Source: Alistipes sp. CAG:435 (GTDB lineage Bacteria > Bacteroidota > Bacteroidia > Bacteroidales > UBA932). Taken from it: 51,664 nt of DNA. This document shows positions 32,072 to 40,882 of the stretch, piece after piece. Positions within the stretch are counted from its first letter, which is position 1. Each line of letters opens with the position of its first letter. The DNA lies in assembly GCA_000433355.1 (NCBI GenBank), contig FR893165.1, positions 23,555 to 75,218 on the forward strand, read 5' to 3'. Below the pieces are notes generated by a model, which saw nothing but the letters and a program-made list of their open reading frames with translations, made no database searches and had not been told where the DNA came from. Made by a program: the position numbers and the translations under genes.

Positions 32072-35000
32072 ATGTCCAATTACCGCATTTTCGTGGAGAA
32101 ACACCCGGAGTTCCAGGTGGAGGCAAAGAGCCTCCTGGGGGAACTCAACGAGAACCTGCAGCTGGAGCTGAAAACGCTTCGGCTGCTTAATGTTTACGAC
32201 TTGTTCGGATTCACGCCCGATCTTCTGGAGAAGAGCCGCTACAGCGTCTTCGGAGAGATTGTGACCGACTCTGTCACAGATTCGATCGATCTGGACGGAG
32301 CGAAGTACATCGCTGTCGAGTACCTGCCGGGCCAGTTCGACCAGAGGGCGGCCTCGGCTGTGGACTGCGTGCACCTGATCGACCCCACGGCGCGGATCAG
32401 CATAAAGAGTTCCAAACTTCTGATCGTGGACTCCGACGCCTCCGAGGAGACGCTTGAGAAGATCCGCCACTACTACATCAATCCGGTGGAATCCCGTGCG
32501 AAAGACCTGAGCAAACTGGCCGACACGGAACACGCGGCGGTCAAGCCGGTTCCCGTGCTGGAGGGATTCAGGAATATGAGCGGGGACGATCTGAAAGCAT
32601 ATTGCAAAAAGATGGGCCTTGCGATGAACGCCGACGACCTCGCCGAGGTTGTGAAATATTTCACCGAGGAAGGCAGGGATCCGAACGAGACCGAACTCAG
32701 GATTCTGGACACCTACTGGAGCGACCACTGCCGCCACACGACATTCACAACGGAATTGGAAAGCATCGACGTGGAGGATTCCTTCATCAAGGAGGACATC
32801 GACGGGACGATGGCCCTGTACCTGAGGATGCGCTCGGAGACAGGCCGCGAGAAGAAGGGACTGAACCTGATGGATATGGCCACAATCGGGGCGAAATACC
32901 TCAGGAAGAACGGTTTGCTGGATGACTTGGAGGTCAGCGAGGAGAACAATGCGTGCAGCATATTCATAGATGTGGATGTGGACGGGCAGACCGAGAGATG
33001 GCTGCTGATGTTCAAGAACGAGACCCACAACCACCCTACGGAAATCGAGCCGTTCGGCGGGGCCGCCACCTGCCTGGGCGGAGCCATCAGGGATCCGCTC
33101 TCAGGACGCTCCTACGTCTATCAGGCGATGCGTGTCACCGGTGCCGGCGACATCTACAAACCTGTCAGCGAGACACTTCCGGGCAAGCTCCCGCAGAAGG
33201 TCATCACCAGGAAGGCCGCCCAGGGATATTCCTCCTACGGCAATCAGATCGGTCTTGCGACAACCCACGTCCGCGAGATCTACCACGAGGGCTACACGGC
33301 CAAGAGAATGGAGGTCGGAGCGGTTGTCGGAGCGGTGAAGGCCGGGGACGTGAGAAGGGAAAGCCCTAAGGCCGGGGATGTCGTGCTGATGATCGGCGGA
33401 CGCACCGGACGCGACGGAATCGGCGGTGCGACAGGTTCCTCAAAGGAACACACAGAGGAGTCCCTTGAGACTTGCGGAAGTGAGGTCCAGAAGGGTAACG
33501 CTCCGGAGGAGAGAAAGTTGGAAAGGCTTTTCAGAAGGCCTGAGGTCACGAGACTGATAAAGAAATCGAATGACTTCGGAGCCGGCGGAGTGAGTGTCGC
33601 CATCGGTGAGCTTGCCGACGGGCTGGACATCTACCTTGACCGTGTTCCGGTGAAATACAGCGGAATGAACTCCACGGAACTGGCCATCAGCGAGTCCCAG
33701 GAGCGTATGGCCGTCGTAGTGGAAGCCAAGGACGAGGAGGAATTCAAGGCGCTTTGCCATTCAGAGAATATCGAGGTGACGCACGTGGCCGAGGTCACCG
33801 ACACCGCCAGAATGAGGATGTTCTACGGCGACAAGGTCGTTGTGGATCTCACCAGAGCGTTCATCGACAGCGCCGGTGCGAAGCATTATTCAAAGGCCAC
33901 TATCGGAGCGGTCGAGGACAGGGATCCGTTCTTCCGCGACGTTCCGGGCAAGAACCTGAAAGAGAGAATGTTCGCCAACCTGCAGGATCCGAACGTGACC
34001 TGCCAGAAAGGCCTTATAGAGATGTTCGACTCCACCATCGGCCGTTCCACCGTGCTGATGCCGTTCGGAGGCGAGCTACAGACCACCGAGACCCAGGTCT
34101 CAGTGCAGAAACTTCCGGTCAAGGGTTATACCGACACAGCCAGCATGATGGCGTTCGGCTTTAACCCTGACATCTGCGACTGGAGCCCTTACCACGGTGC
34201 GGCATATTCATTCATCGAGGCTTGCAGCAAGGTCGTGGCGGCGGGAGGCCATTGGGAGACAATGAGATTCTCTTGCCAGGAATATTTTGAAAGGATGACA
34301 GCTGATCCGAAGGTATGGGGCAAGCCGACGGCGGCTCTGCTCGGCGCTCTGAAGATGCAGAAGGAGCTTGGGCTGGCTTCCATTGGAGGCAAGGATTCGA
34401 TGAGTGGATCCTTCGAGACCGAGGACGGGACAATCCACGTACCGCCGACCCTTATCGCGTTCGGTATCACTCCGGTAAAGGCTGACAAGGTGATCTCTCC
34501 GGAACTCAAATGGGAGGGAGACCGCCTCTACCTCGTGAAGCATACTCCGCTCGCTGACAGGATGCCTGACACGGAGCAGCTCAAGAGGAACTGGAATCAT
34601 ATTCAGGAAAAGATAGAGGACGGCACGATCGTGGCCGGTTGGGCGGTAGGATTCGGTGGAGTGGCAGAGGCGCTTTGCAAGATGAGCTTCGGCAACGCGT
34701 TCGGGTTCGACGTCAACCTTTCGGAGGACGAGCTGTTCAATCTAAGCTATGGTTCCATCGTGGTGGAGACCGACGGCAGCGCGCTTGATTTCGAGAACGC
34801 GGTCGAGATCGGCACCGTAACTTCCGGTGAGGACGGCAACGTCCGTGTGAACGGGACCAAACTTTCCATCTTCGAGATGATGGATTTCAACGCGTCGCTC
34901 TTCGAGAAGGTTTACCCCGCAGTCAGCAAGCCAGACTTCAAGAGGCTGCTGCCTAAGGGCATGGAGGGTGTGAAGCCGTTCAAGGCAAAGAAGGCGGATC

Positions 35001-35827
35001 TTGAATATAAGGGACCGAAGGTCGATAAGGTTATCGCCTACCTTCCTGTGTTCCCGGGCACAAACTGCGACTACGATTCGGCGAAAGCTTTCCGCAAGGC
35101 GGGAGCCGAGATCCGCACGTCCGTGTTCCGCAACCTTTCGGACAAGGATGTGTTCGAGTCAATCGCCCAGATGAAGAAGAACATCGAGGATTGTCAGATC
35201 CTGATGCTCAGCGGTGGCTTCTCCGCCGGTGACGAGCCGGACGGAAGCGGCAAATTCATAGCGAACGTGCTGAACAACAAGGACATCGCGGAGGCGATCG
35301 AGGGACTGCTGTCCCGTGGTGGTCTGATTTTAGGAATATGCAATGGTTTCCAGGCACTTGTGAAGTCGGGTCTGCTGCCTTACGGTGAGCTCGGGAAGGT
35401 GACCAAAGACTCCCCTACTCTGTTCCGCAATGACATCAACAGGCACATCTCGCAGATGGTGACGACCCGTGTGGCTTCCACAAACTCTCCTTGGCTCAAG
35501 GGGATGGCAATCGGTGATGAATATACTATCCCTGTAAGCCACGGCGAGGGCAAGTTTGTGGTCAGCGAGGAACTCGCGCGTGAGTTGTTCGCCAACGGGC
35601 AGGTGGCGTTCCGGTACGTTGATCCGCTGACGGACGAGCCTACGATGGAGTCGCCTTACAATCCGAACGGATCTTACTATGCCATCGAGGGCATCATCAG
35701 CCGCAACGGGCAGATACTCGGAAAGATGGGTCACAGCGAGAGGTACGAGAGGAACCTGCTGAAAAACATCGAGGCCGACCTCGAGCAGCCGCTGTTCGAG
35801 AACGCCGTCAGGTATTTTATCGGGTAG
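32072..35827 (+). CDS. purL: Phosphoribosylformylglycinamidine synthase, large fused form
   Basis: 1251 residues, the long single-chain type. An N-terminal PurS-like part (about 1-170), two AIR-synthase-like halves with DTYWSDHCRHTTFTTELE, FKNETHNHPTEIEPFGGAAT and SIGGKDSMSGSFE type signatures, and a C-terminal class I glutamine amidotransferase with nucleophile Cys in GICNGFQALVKSG and the His-Glu pair in SHGEGKFVV. Converts FGAR to FGAM in purine synthesis using glutamine. It has its own promoter; purC follows after 144 nt that contain a large palindrome. Confidence 0.97.
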   Translation: MSNYRIFVEKHPEFQVEAKSLLGELNENLQLELKTLRLLNVYDLFGFTPDLLEKSRYSVFGEIVTDSVTDSIDLDGAKYIAVEYLPGQFDQRAASAVDCVHLIDPTARISIKSSKLLIVDSDASEETLEKIRHYYINPVESRAKDLSKLADTEHAAVKPVPVLEGFRNMSGDDLKAYCKKMGLAMNADDLAEVVKYFTEEGRDPNETELRILDTYWSDHCRHTTFTTELESIDVEDSFIKEDIDGTMALYLRMRSETGREKKGLNLMDMATIGAKYLRKNGLLDDLEVSEENNACSIFIDVDVDGQTERWLLMFKNETHNHPTEIEPFGGAATCLGGAIRDPLSGRSYVYQAMRVTGAGDIYKPVSETLPGKLPQKVITRKAAQGYSSYGNQIGLATTHVREIYHEGYTAKRMEVGAVVGAVKAGDVRRESPKAGDVVLMIGGRTGRDGIGGATGSSKEHTEESLETCGSEVQKGNAPEERKLERLFRRPEVTRLIKKSNDFGAGGVSVAIGELADGLDIYLDRVPVKYSGMNSTELAISESQERMAVVVEAKDEEEFKALCHSENIEVTHVAEVTDTARMRMFYGDKVVVDLTRAFIDSAGAKHYSKATIGAVEDRDPFFRDVPGKNLKERMFANLQDPNVTCQKGLIEMFDSTIGRSTVLMPFGGELQTTETQVSVQKLPVKGYTDTASMMAFGFNPDICDWSPYHGAAYSFIEACSKVVAAGGHWETMRFSCQEYFERMTADPKVWGKPTAALLGALKMQKELGLASIGGKDSMSGSFETEDGTIHVPPTLIAFGITPVKADKVISPELKWEGDRLYLVKHTPLADRMPDTEQLKRNWNHIQEKIEDGTIVAGWAVGFGGVAEALCKMSFGNAFGFDVNLSEDELFNLSYGSIVVETDGSALDFENAVEIGTVTSGEDGNVRVNGTKLSIFEMMDFNASLFEKVYPAVSKPDFKRLLPKGMEGVKPFKAKKADLEYKGPKVDKVIAYLPVFPGTNCDYDSAKAFRKAGAEIRTSVFRNLSDKDVFESIAQMKKNIEDCQILMLSGGFSAGDEPDGSGKFIANVLNNKDIAEAIEGLLSRGGLILGICNGFQALVKSGLLPYGELGKVTKDSPTLFRNDINRHISQMVTTRVASTNSPWLKGMAIGDEYTIPVSHGEGKFVVSEELARELFANGQVAFRYVDPLTDEPTMESPYNPNGSYYAIEGIISRNGQILGKMGHSERYERNLLKNIEADLEQPLFENAVRYFIG

Positions 35828-35867
35828 TTACTTTGCTGAGGCTGCATAGTAGAAGGCGCGGAGAGCG

Positions 35868-35944
35868 GTTGCCATATGTCGCTTCGGCGACCCTTTACCC
35901 GTACAGGGCGCGGAGCGTCGGTCGCCGAAGCGACATATGGCAAC
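35868..35944. repeat. Perfect 25-bp inverted repeat between purL and purC
   Basis: The arms 35868-35892 (starting GTTGCCATATGTCGCTTCGG) and 35920-35944 are exact reverse complements; three more bases can pair outside. The 27-nt loop holds AGGGCGCGGAGCG, which repeats the AAGGCGCGGAGAGCG just before the left arm. No T-run follows, so it is not a simple terminator. It begins 40 nt after purL and ends 27 nt before purC. Confidence 0.9.
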
Positions 35945-35971
35945 TGCGGCAAAAGAATATATTAATAATAA

Positions 35972-36685
35972 ATGAAGAGGAATATAATTCACGATGGGGT
36001 GTCCATCAAGATTTTCGAGACGGATGACCCGCAGAAGGTGATCATACATTTCACGGATGAGATCACGGCGTTCAACAAGATCAAGAAGGCGGTGATCAAG
36101 GACAAGGGGATCTACTGCAACGGGATTTCATGCGAGATCTCCAGACTGTTGCAGAAAGGTGGAGTGCCTACGCATTTCATCGAGCAGATCTCTGACACTG
36201 AGCAGCTTTGCTGGAAATCACAGGTGATCCCGATGGAGGTGATCGTCAGGAATGTGATCGCCGGCTCGATGGCCCAGAGGCTTGGGCTGGAGGAAGGTAT
36301 CGTGCCTAAGGAGCCGGTCTACGACCTCTGCTACAAGTCGGACATCCTCTGTGACCCGATCATCAACGACTACCACGCCGTCGCCCTCGGCCTCGTGAGC
36401 AAGGAAGAACTTGAGCGGATATATTCATTGACAAAGCAGGTCAACAGCATCCTGACCCCGGTCTTCAAGGAGATCGGCATCACGCTGGTGGACTTCAAGA
36501 TAGAGTTCGGCCACCTCTGTGACGGCAGTCTCGTGATGAGCGACGACATCACTCCGGACAGCGCCCGCTTCTGGGACATCGCCACGGGAGACCGCCTCGA
36601 CAAGGACCGCTTCCGCAAGGACAACGGCCACGTCGGCGAAGCCTACAGGACGGTCTACGAGCGTCTGACCGGCAAAAATGGTTGA
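35972..36685 (+). CDS. purC: Phosphoribosylaminoimidazole-succinocarboxamide synthase
   Basis: 237 residues. SAICAR-synthetase motifs: FTDEITAFNKIKKAVIKDKG near 30, MEVIVRNVIAGSMAQRLG near 90, DDITPDSARFWD near 190. It ligates aspartate to CAIR in step 8 of purine synthesis. It lacks an obvious -33/-7 promoter in the upstream palindrome region, so it may be read through from purL with the palindrome as a spacer or processing site. Confidence 0.96.
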   Translation: MKRNIIHDGVSIKIFETDDPQKVIIHFTDEITAFNKIKKAVIKDKGIYCNGISCEISRLLQKGGVPTHFIEQISDTEQLCWKSQVIPMEVIVRNVIAGSMAQRLGLEEGIVPKEPVYDLCYKSDILCDPIINDYHAVALGLVSKEELERIYSLTKQVNSILTPVFKEIGITLVDFKIEFGHLCDGSLVMSDDITPDSARFWDIATGDRLDKDRFRKDNGHVGEAYRTVYERLTGKNG

Positions 36686-36831
36686 GCGGGAATTCAAGAT
36701 ATTCTGCTAAAATCATCACTGAAATTTCGGGGATCTCCTGAAATTTAGTACATTTGAGGTTGCTACAAGCACCATCACCATGATGCCATGATAGACTTGC
36801 GAATAGACTGGCAACATAATATTCATTGAAT
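36686..36831. promoter_or_regulatory. purC-cysS intergenic region with a possible promoter
   Basis: TACATTTG (36749-36756) fits TAnnTTTG but would leave a leader of about 70 nt. Two direct CTGAAATTT copies lie at 36719-36727 and 36738-36746 just upstream, with no clear -33 box. Confidence 0.35.
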
Positions 36832-38400
36832 ATGAGACCTTTATTTCTGACAAATACTCTTACTCGAACGAAAGAGCTTTTCAAGCCGATCCAACCGGGA
36901 CACGTGGGAATGTACGTCTGCGGGCCGACGGTCTACGGAGAGGCTCACCTCGGACACGCGCGTCCGGGAGTGACCTACGATGTGCTTTTCAAACTGCTCA
37001 GGCATCTTGGCTACAAGGTGCGCTACGTGCGGAACATCACCGACGTGGGACACCTTGAGCACGACGCCGACGAGGGAGAGGACAAGATCTCCAAGAAGGC
37101 AAGGCTGGAACAGCTTGAGCCTATGGAGGTTGTGCAGACCTACACGTTCCGCTACCACGAGGCGATGCGCCTGCTGAACGTGGCGCCGCCATCCATAGAG
37201 CCGAGAGCCTCGGGACACATCATCGAGCAGATCGAGACCGTCAAGAAGATTCTGGACGCAGGATACGCCTACATCTCCAACGGATCCGTGTACTTTGACG
37301 TGGAGAAATACAACAAGGATCACCACTACGGAATCCTTTCCGGGCGCACTCTGGACGACACCCGTGAAGGAACACGCACACTTGACGGACAGAGCGACAA
37401 GAAGGCTCCGTACGATTTCGCCCTTTGGAAGAAGGCCGAGCCGGAACACATCATGCACTGGCCGAGTCCTTGGAGCGAGGGATTCCCGGGATGGCATCTG
37501 GAATGCTCCGTGATGGGCGAGAAATACCTCGGCAACGAGTTCGACATCCACGGCGGCGGAATGGATCTGATGTTCCCTCACCACGAGTGCGAGATCGCCC
37601 AGAATGTGGCCAGCCGCCACACACAGGGTGTCCACTACTGGGTCCACAACAACATGATCACGATCAACGGCCAGAAGATGGGCAAATCCCTGGGCAATTT
37701 CATCACCCTGCCGCAGCTGTTCAGCGGACAGCACGAGAAACTCGCGCAGGCATATTCCCCGATGACCGTCCGCTTCTTCATCCTCCAGGCGCACTACCGC
37801 AGCACGCTGGACTTCAGCAACGAGGCACTGCAGGCCGCCGAGAAAGGCCTGAAGAGGGTTATGCAGGCCGCGAAGGATCTCCGGACGCTGGCTTCGGCGG
37901 CCGGAATCACTGACACGGCCAAGGGCACGGAAGGCGATCCTGTGGACGCGATGCAGTACGGCGAGTTCATCACAGCCATTGCTCCTGACACCTGCCCGGC
38001 GACTTCCGAGGAGGTCAAGGGAATATTCAATGCTGTCTATGAGGCGCTTTGCGATGACCTTAACACGCCGATAGCGCTGTCGCACATCTTTGACGCGGTA
38101 CGCCTTGTCAACTCCGCCAAGGCTGGAGAACTAAAACTGAGCAAGGGTGATTTGGAGACTCTGACACAGCTTTTTGATGACATCGTGTTCGGTGTCCTCG
38201 GCCTGAAGGACGAGTCCGCCGCCGAATCCGACAAGGGTCAGGAGATTGTCTCCGGACTGATGGACATGGTGCTTGAGGAACGCGCCAAGGCCAAGGCAGC
38301 GAAGGACTGGGCGGCCAGCGATGCCATCCGTGACCACCTCAAGGCCCTCGGCATCACCGTAAAGGACACCAAGGACGGAGCCGAGTGGAGTATTCAATAA
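36832..38400 (+). CDS. cysS: Cysteinyl-tRNA synthetase
   Basis: 522 residues. HIGH motif in GPTVYGEAHLGHARPGVTYD, zinc ligands in MYVCGPTVYG, HLECSVM and PHHECEIAQ, and a KMSKS equivalent KMGKS in NGQKMGKSLGNFITL. The C-terminal DALR and anticodon region is complete. ATG 36832 gives the standard start; a TTG two codons earlier is not needed. rpe follows 11 nt after the stop. Confidence 0.96.
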   Translation: MRPLFLTNTLTRTKELFKPIQPGHVGMYVCGPTVYGEAHLGHARPGVTYDVLFKLLRHLGYKVRYVRNITDVGHLEHDADEGEDKISKKARLEQLEPMEVVQTYTFRYHEAMRLLNVAPPSIEPRASGHIIEQIETVKKILDAGYAYISNGSVYFDVEKYNKDHHYGILSGRTLDDTREGTRTLDGQSDKKAPYDFALWKKAEPEHIMHWPSPWSEGFPGWHLECSVMGEKYLGNEFDIHGGGMDLMFPHHECEIAQNVASRHTQGVHYWVHNNMITINGQKMGKSLGNFITLPQLFSGQHEKLAQAYSPMTVRFFILQAHYRSTLDFSNEALQAAEKGLKRVMQAAKDLRTLASAAGITDTAKGTEGDPVDAMQYGEFITAIAPDTCPATSEEVKGIFNAVYEALCDDLNTPIALSHIFDAVRLVNSAKAGELKLSKGDLETLTQLFDDIVFGVLGLKDESAAESDKGQEIVSGLMDMVLEERAKAKAAKDWAASDAIRDHLKALGITVKDTKDGAEWSIQ

Positions 38401-38411
38401 AAACAGACAAT

Positions 38412-39083
38412 ATGAAACATAGGTATATTTCCGTCTCGGTGATGTGCTCCAACCTTATGAACCTGGGGCAGGATATCAAGACGTTGGAAGAGAACGGCGC
38501 GGACATGCTGCACATCGATGTGATGGACGCTCATTTTGTTCCTAATCTCACATTCGGGCCGGACTTCATAAAGGCTATGCAGGCAGTCACGACAATGCCG
38601 GTGGACGTTCACCTTATGGTCGATGATCCGGAGCTCATAATGAGCAAGTTCCCGGTCCGCAAAGGCGACATAGTGTCCCCACACATCGAGGTCAAGAAAG
38701 ATTACCGCGCGCTGGCAGCCAAGGTTCATGAGGCAGGAGGGCTTTTCGGCCTTGCGGTCAACCCGGAGACCGATGTGGAAGCCATCAAGGAGTATCTTGA
38801 CGTGCTTGACACGGTCACCCTGATGCTTGTGCACCCAGGAGCCGCAGGTGCTAAGATGGTGGACGGGATCATGGACAAAGTCGCCGGAATGCGCAGATTC
38901 CTCGACACCAACGGCCGCGAGGACATCCTCATCAGCGTTGACGGAAGCGTCAGCAATGAAAGGGCCAATCTCATGGCCGGAATGGGAGCCGACATATTCG
39001 TAGGCGGCACCGCGGGAATCTATATAAAAGGGATGGCTCTTTCCGAGACCATCCCTGAAATGCGGGCCGCCATAGATTTCTAG
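38412..39083 (+). CDS. rpe: Ribulose-phosphate 3-epimerase family
   Basis: 224 residues, TIM barrel. Metal and catalytic residues are in place: HIDVMDAHFVPNLTFGP (His, Asp), VHLMVDDPE (His) and ILISVDGSVSNE (Asp), with the phosphate site FVGGTAGIY. DVMDAH replaces the usual DVMDGH, and the opening SVMCSNLMNLG differs from the usual SPSILSADF, which is closer to the allulose-6-phosphate epimerase branch, so the substrate may not be ribulose-5-phosphate. Lies 11 nt after cysS and is convergent with the phosphoesterase gene. Confidence 0.82.
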   Translation: MKHRYISVSVMCSNLMNLGQDIKTLEENGADMLHIDVMDAHFVPNLTFGPDFIKAMQAVTTMPVDVHLMVDDPELIMSKFPVRKGDIVSPHIEVKKDYRALAAKVHEAGGLFGLAVNPETDVEAIKEYLDVLDTVTLMLVHPGAAGAKMVDGIMDKVAGMRRFLDTNGREDILISVDGSVSNERANLMAGMGADIFVGGTAGIYIKGMALSETIPEMRAAIDF

Positions 39084-39103
39084 AAGAGGGATATTCGCTG
39101 ACC

Positions 39104-40807
39104 TTACTCCACGTTTCGGAATCCGGAATAGTCCGTCTGAAGCGTGGAGCATTTATATTCATTGACCACTCCGCCGCCCGGGATGGTCTGCGTGGCGCGC
39201 ACCTCCCAGTTCTGAACCTTGGTCGGATCGCCACCCGGAGCCTCTATGTACCAATAGTACTGCGGCGTGCTGCGTGACCATGTCGCCGTCTTGCGTCCCA
39301 AGTCATTGTAGAAGAACGAGATGGCGCAGACATCCCCGATTTCGTAAGGAACCTGTTTGAAGTCTCCGACCTTTTTCCCGTCCTGGAAGAGTTCGACTTT
39401 CCAGTTGTCCTCGTCGCTGTTCCAGATGGATGCCACGAAGCAGCCCTTGAGTCCGGAGAAACCCGGCGCCTGGGCGCCTTTCGGGCCGATGCCGCCTTCC
39501 GTCCATGAATATTCATACTCACCGGAAGGATGACCTTCCGCTCCGCCGTAGATCTGGTTGCCGTCATAGACACGCATCTGGAGATCAGGCGACTCGCCTG
39601 TACCTTTCGCCAGCCAGTTTTTCATCGTCTTCCCGGAGACTTCGTAAACGCTGTAGCCGTTCGGAGAGCCGACAAGGTTGAGGTTGCAGCTCCACCAAGC
39701 GCCGCAGGCCGCTCCATGAATATGCTCGTAAACGGGAGTGCCTCCCTTCGTGATATAGTCATGATGGATGAAATTCTGCGCGTAATGCGTGTGACCGATC
39801 ATCACGTGCGCCTCGTGGAAGTCCGTAAGGCAGTCCATTGCTGCGGCCATGTTCTTGATCTTGTCCGGGTTGTCCTTGTCGGCGTTGTGACGGAACTGGA
39901 TGTGGGCGCAGAAGACAATCATCTTTTCCTCCTTGTCCTTCACAAGGGCAAGGTCTGACTTGAGCCATTCCAGCTGCCGGTCGGAAATGTTGTCGGCATA
40001 TTTCCAGGTCTTGCCGTTGGTCGTCGTAACAGCCACGTCGTCCATAACCACAAAGTGAACGTCTCCTCTGTTGAACGAGTAGTCCGTGGGGCCGAAGAGG
40101 TCGACGTAGGTCTGTGTGGCCGTGTAGTCATCAACGCAGGCCGCGTCATGGTCGTGGTTGCCGACACAGTTGTAGATCGGGAGATAATCCCCAGACTCCA
40201 GCGCGAACCCCGAGAGGGCCTTGTGCATCGGCCCCCACTGCACCGTGTTGTCAAACGTCAGGTCGCCGAGGGTGACAGCGTAGGCATTCAAGTACTTTCC
40301 CTTGGCCTGTGACTCGGACATGAATCTATTGAGATCCGGAAGCGTCTCAGTCTCGAACCTGTGGACATCAGAGTCCGTCTTGCACTGAGGATCCCCGATC
40401 ATCACCAGAGTAAAATCCTTCTCGGGAGCGTCAAGCGGCTCCAGCACGAAATCGTTCCTGTTCTGCCGGCTCCTGTCAATCGGGGTCGTGGAATAGAACA
40501 GAGGAAGTTTCGTGACTGGATCCAGCGCCGTCTTGTACTCCGCCGGAAGCGTGTAGTACACATTCCTGCACTTCTCGTCCGCCACAAACTGGTAAACCCC
40601 GTTCCTGTCCGTCACCGTGAAAGTGTACCCGTCCGTCACCGGCACCCCCGCGATGCCCTTCCCTGTCCGGGAGTCCTTGACCAAACCAAAGAGATTGTTT
40701 TTCTTGTCTATGCGAGTGCCGTTCAGTTTCATAGCATCGGCCACATACGCAGACATGAACGTCATCGCTACAATCAAGAATGCAATATTTCTGTATATTC
40801 TCATCAT
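39104..40807 (-). CDS. Secreted calcineurin-like metallophosphoesterase (MetallophosN-core-MetallophosC), copy 1
   Basis: 567 residues. Signal peptide, a small N-terminal beta domain (VKDSRTGKGIAGVPVTDGY), the phosphoesterase core (GDPQCKTD, LGDLTFDN, VGNHDHDA, GHTHYAQN) and a C-terminal domain ending near VNEYKCSTLQTDYSGFRNVE. The first metal motif reads D-P-Q where many relatives have D-x-H. It likely hydrolyses phosphoesters in the periplasm or at the surface. About two thirds identical by eye to the next gene upstream, but more GC-rich. A strong terminator lies between the two. Confidence 0.88.
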   Translation of the reverse strand: MMRIYRNIAFLIVAMTFMSAYVADAMKLNGTRIDKKNNLFGLVKDSRTGKGIAGVPVTDGYTFTVTDRNGVYQFVADEKCRNVYYTLPAEYKTALDPVTKLPLFYSTTPIDRSRQNRNDFVLEPLDAPEKDFTLVMIGDPQCKTDSDVHRFETETLPDLNRFMSESQAKGKYLNAYAVTLGDLTFDNTVQWGPMHKALSGFALESGDYLPIYNCVGNHDHDAACVDDYTATQTYVDLFGPTDYSFNRGDVHFVVMDDVAVTTTNGKTWKYADNISDRQLEWLKSDLALVKDKEEKMIVFCAHIQFRHNADKDNPDKIKNMAAAMDCLTDFHEAHVMIGHTHYAQNFIHHDYITKGGTPVYEHIHGAACGAWWSCNLNLVGSPNGYSVYEVSGKTMKNWLAKGTGESPDLQMRVYDGNQIYGGAEGHPSGEYEYSWTEGGIGPKGAQAPGFSGLKGCFVASIWNSDEDNWKVELFQDGKKVGDFKQVPYEIGDVCAISFFYNDLGRKTATWSRSTPQYYWYIEAPGGDPTKVQNWEVRATQTIPGGGVVNEYKCSTLQTDYSGFRNVE

Positions 40808-40833
40808 CTGTATTCTCGAAGCAAATAGTACTC

Positions 40834-40861
40834 AAAAAAGAACGGGGAAATCTCCCCGTTC
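40834..40861 (-). terminator. Rho-independent terminator after the susC-susD-phosphoesterase operon
   Basis: Minus strand GAACGGGGA (40861-40853) pairs with TCCCCGTTC (40848-40840) over 9 bp, 4-nt loop GATT, followed by TTTTTT. It separates copy 2 from copy 1. Confidence 0.88.
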
Positions 40862-40882
40862 CAAAACACCTATGTATGGATT

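Noticed and set aside
32036..33034. 332-codon open frame antisense to the start of purL
   Set aside because: No domain; purL is certain on the other strand.
36841..38085. 414-codon open frame antisense to cysS
   Set aside because: cysS has every family motif; the antisense frame has none and is explained by codon bias.
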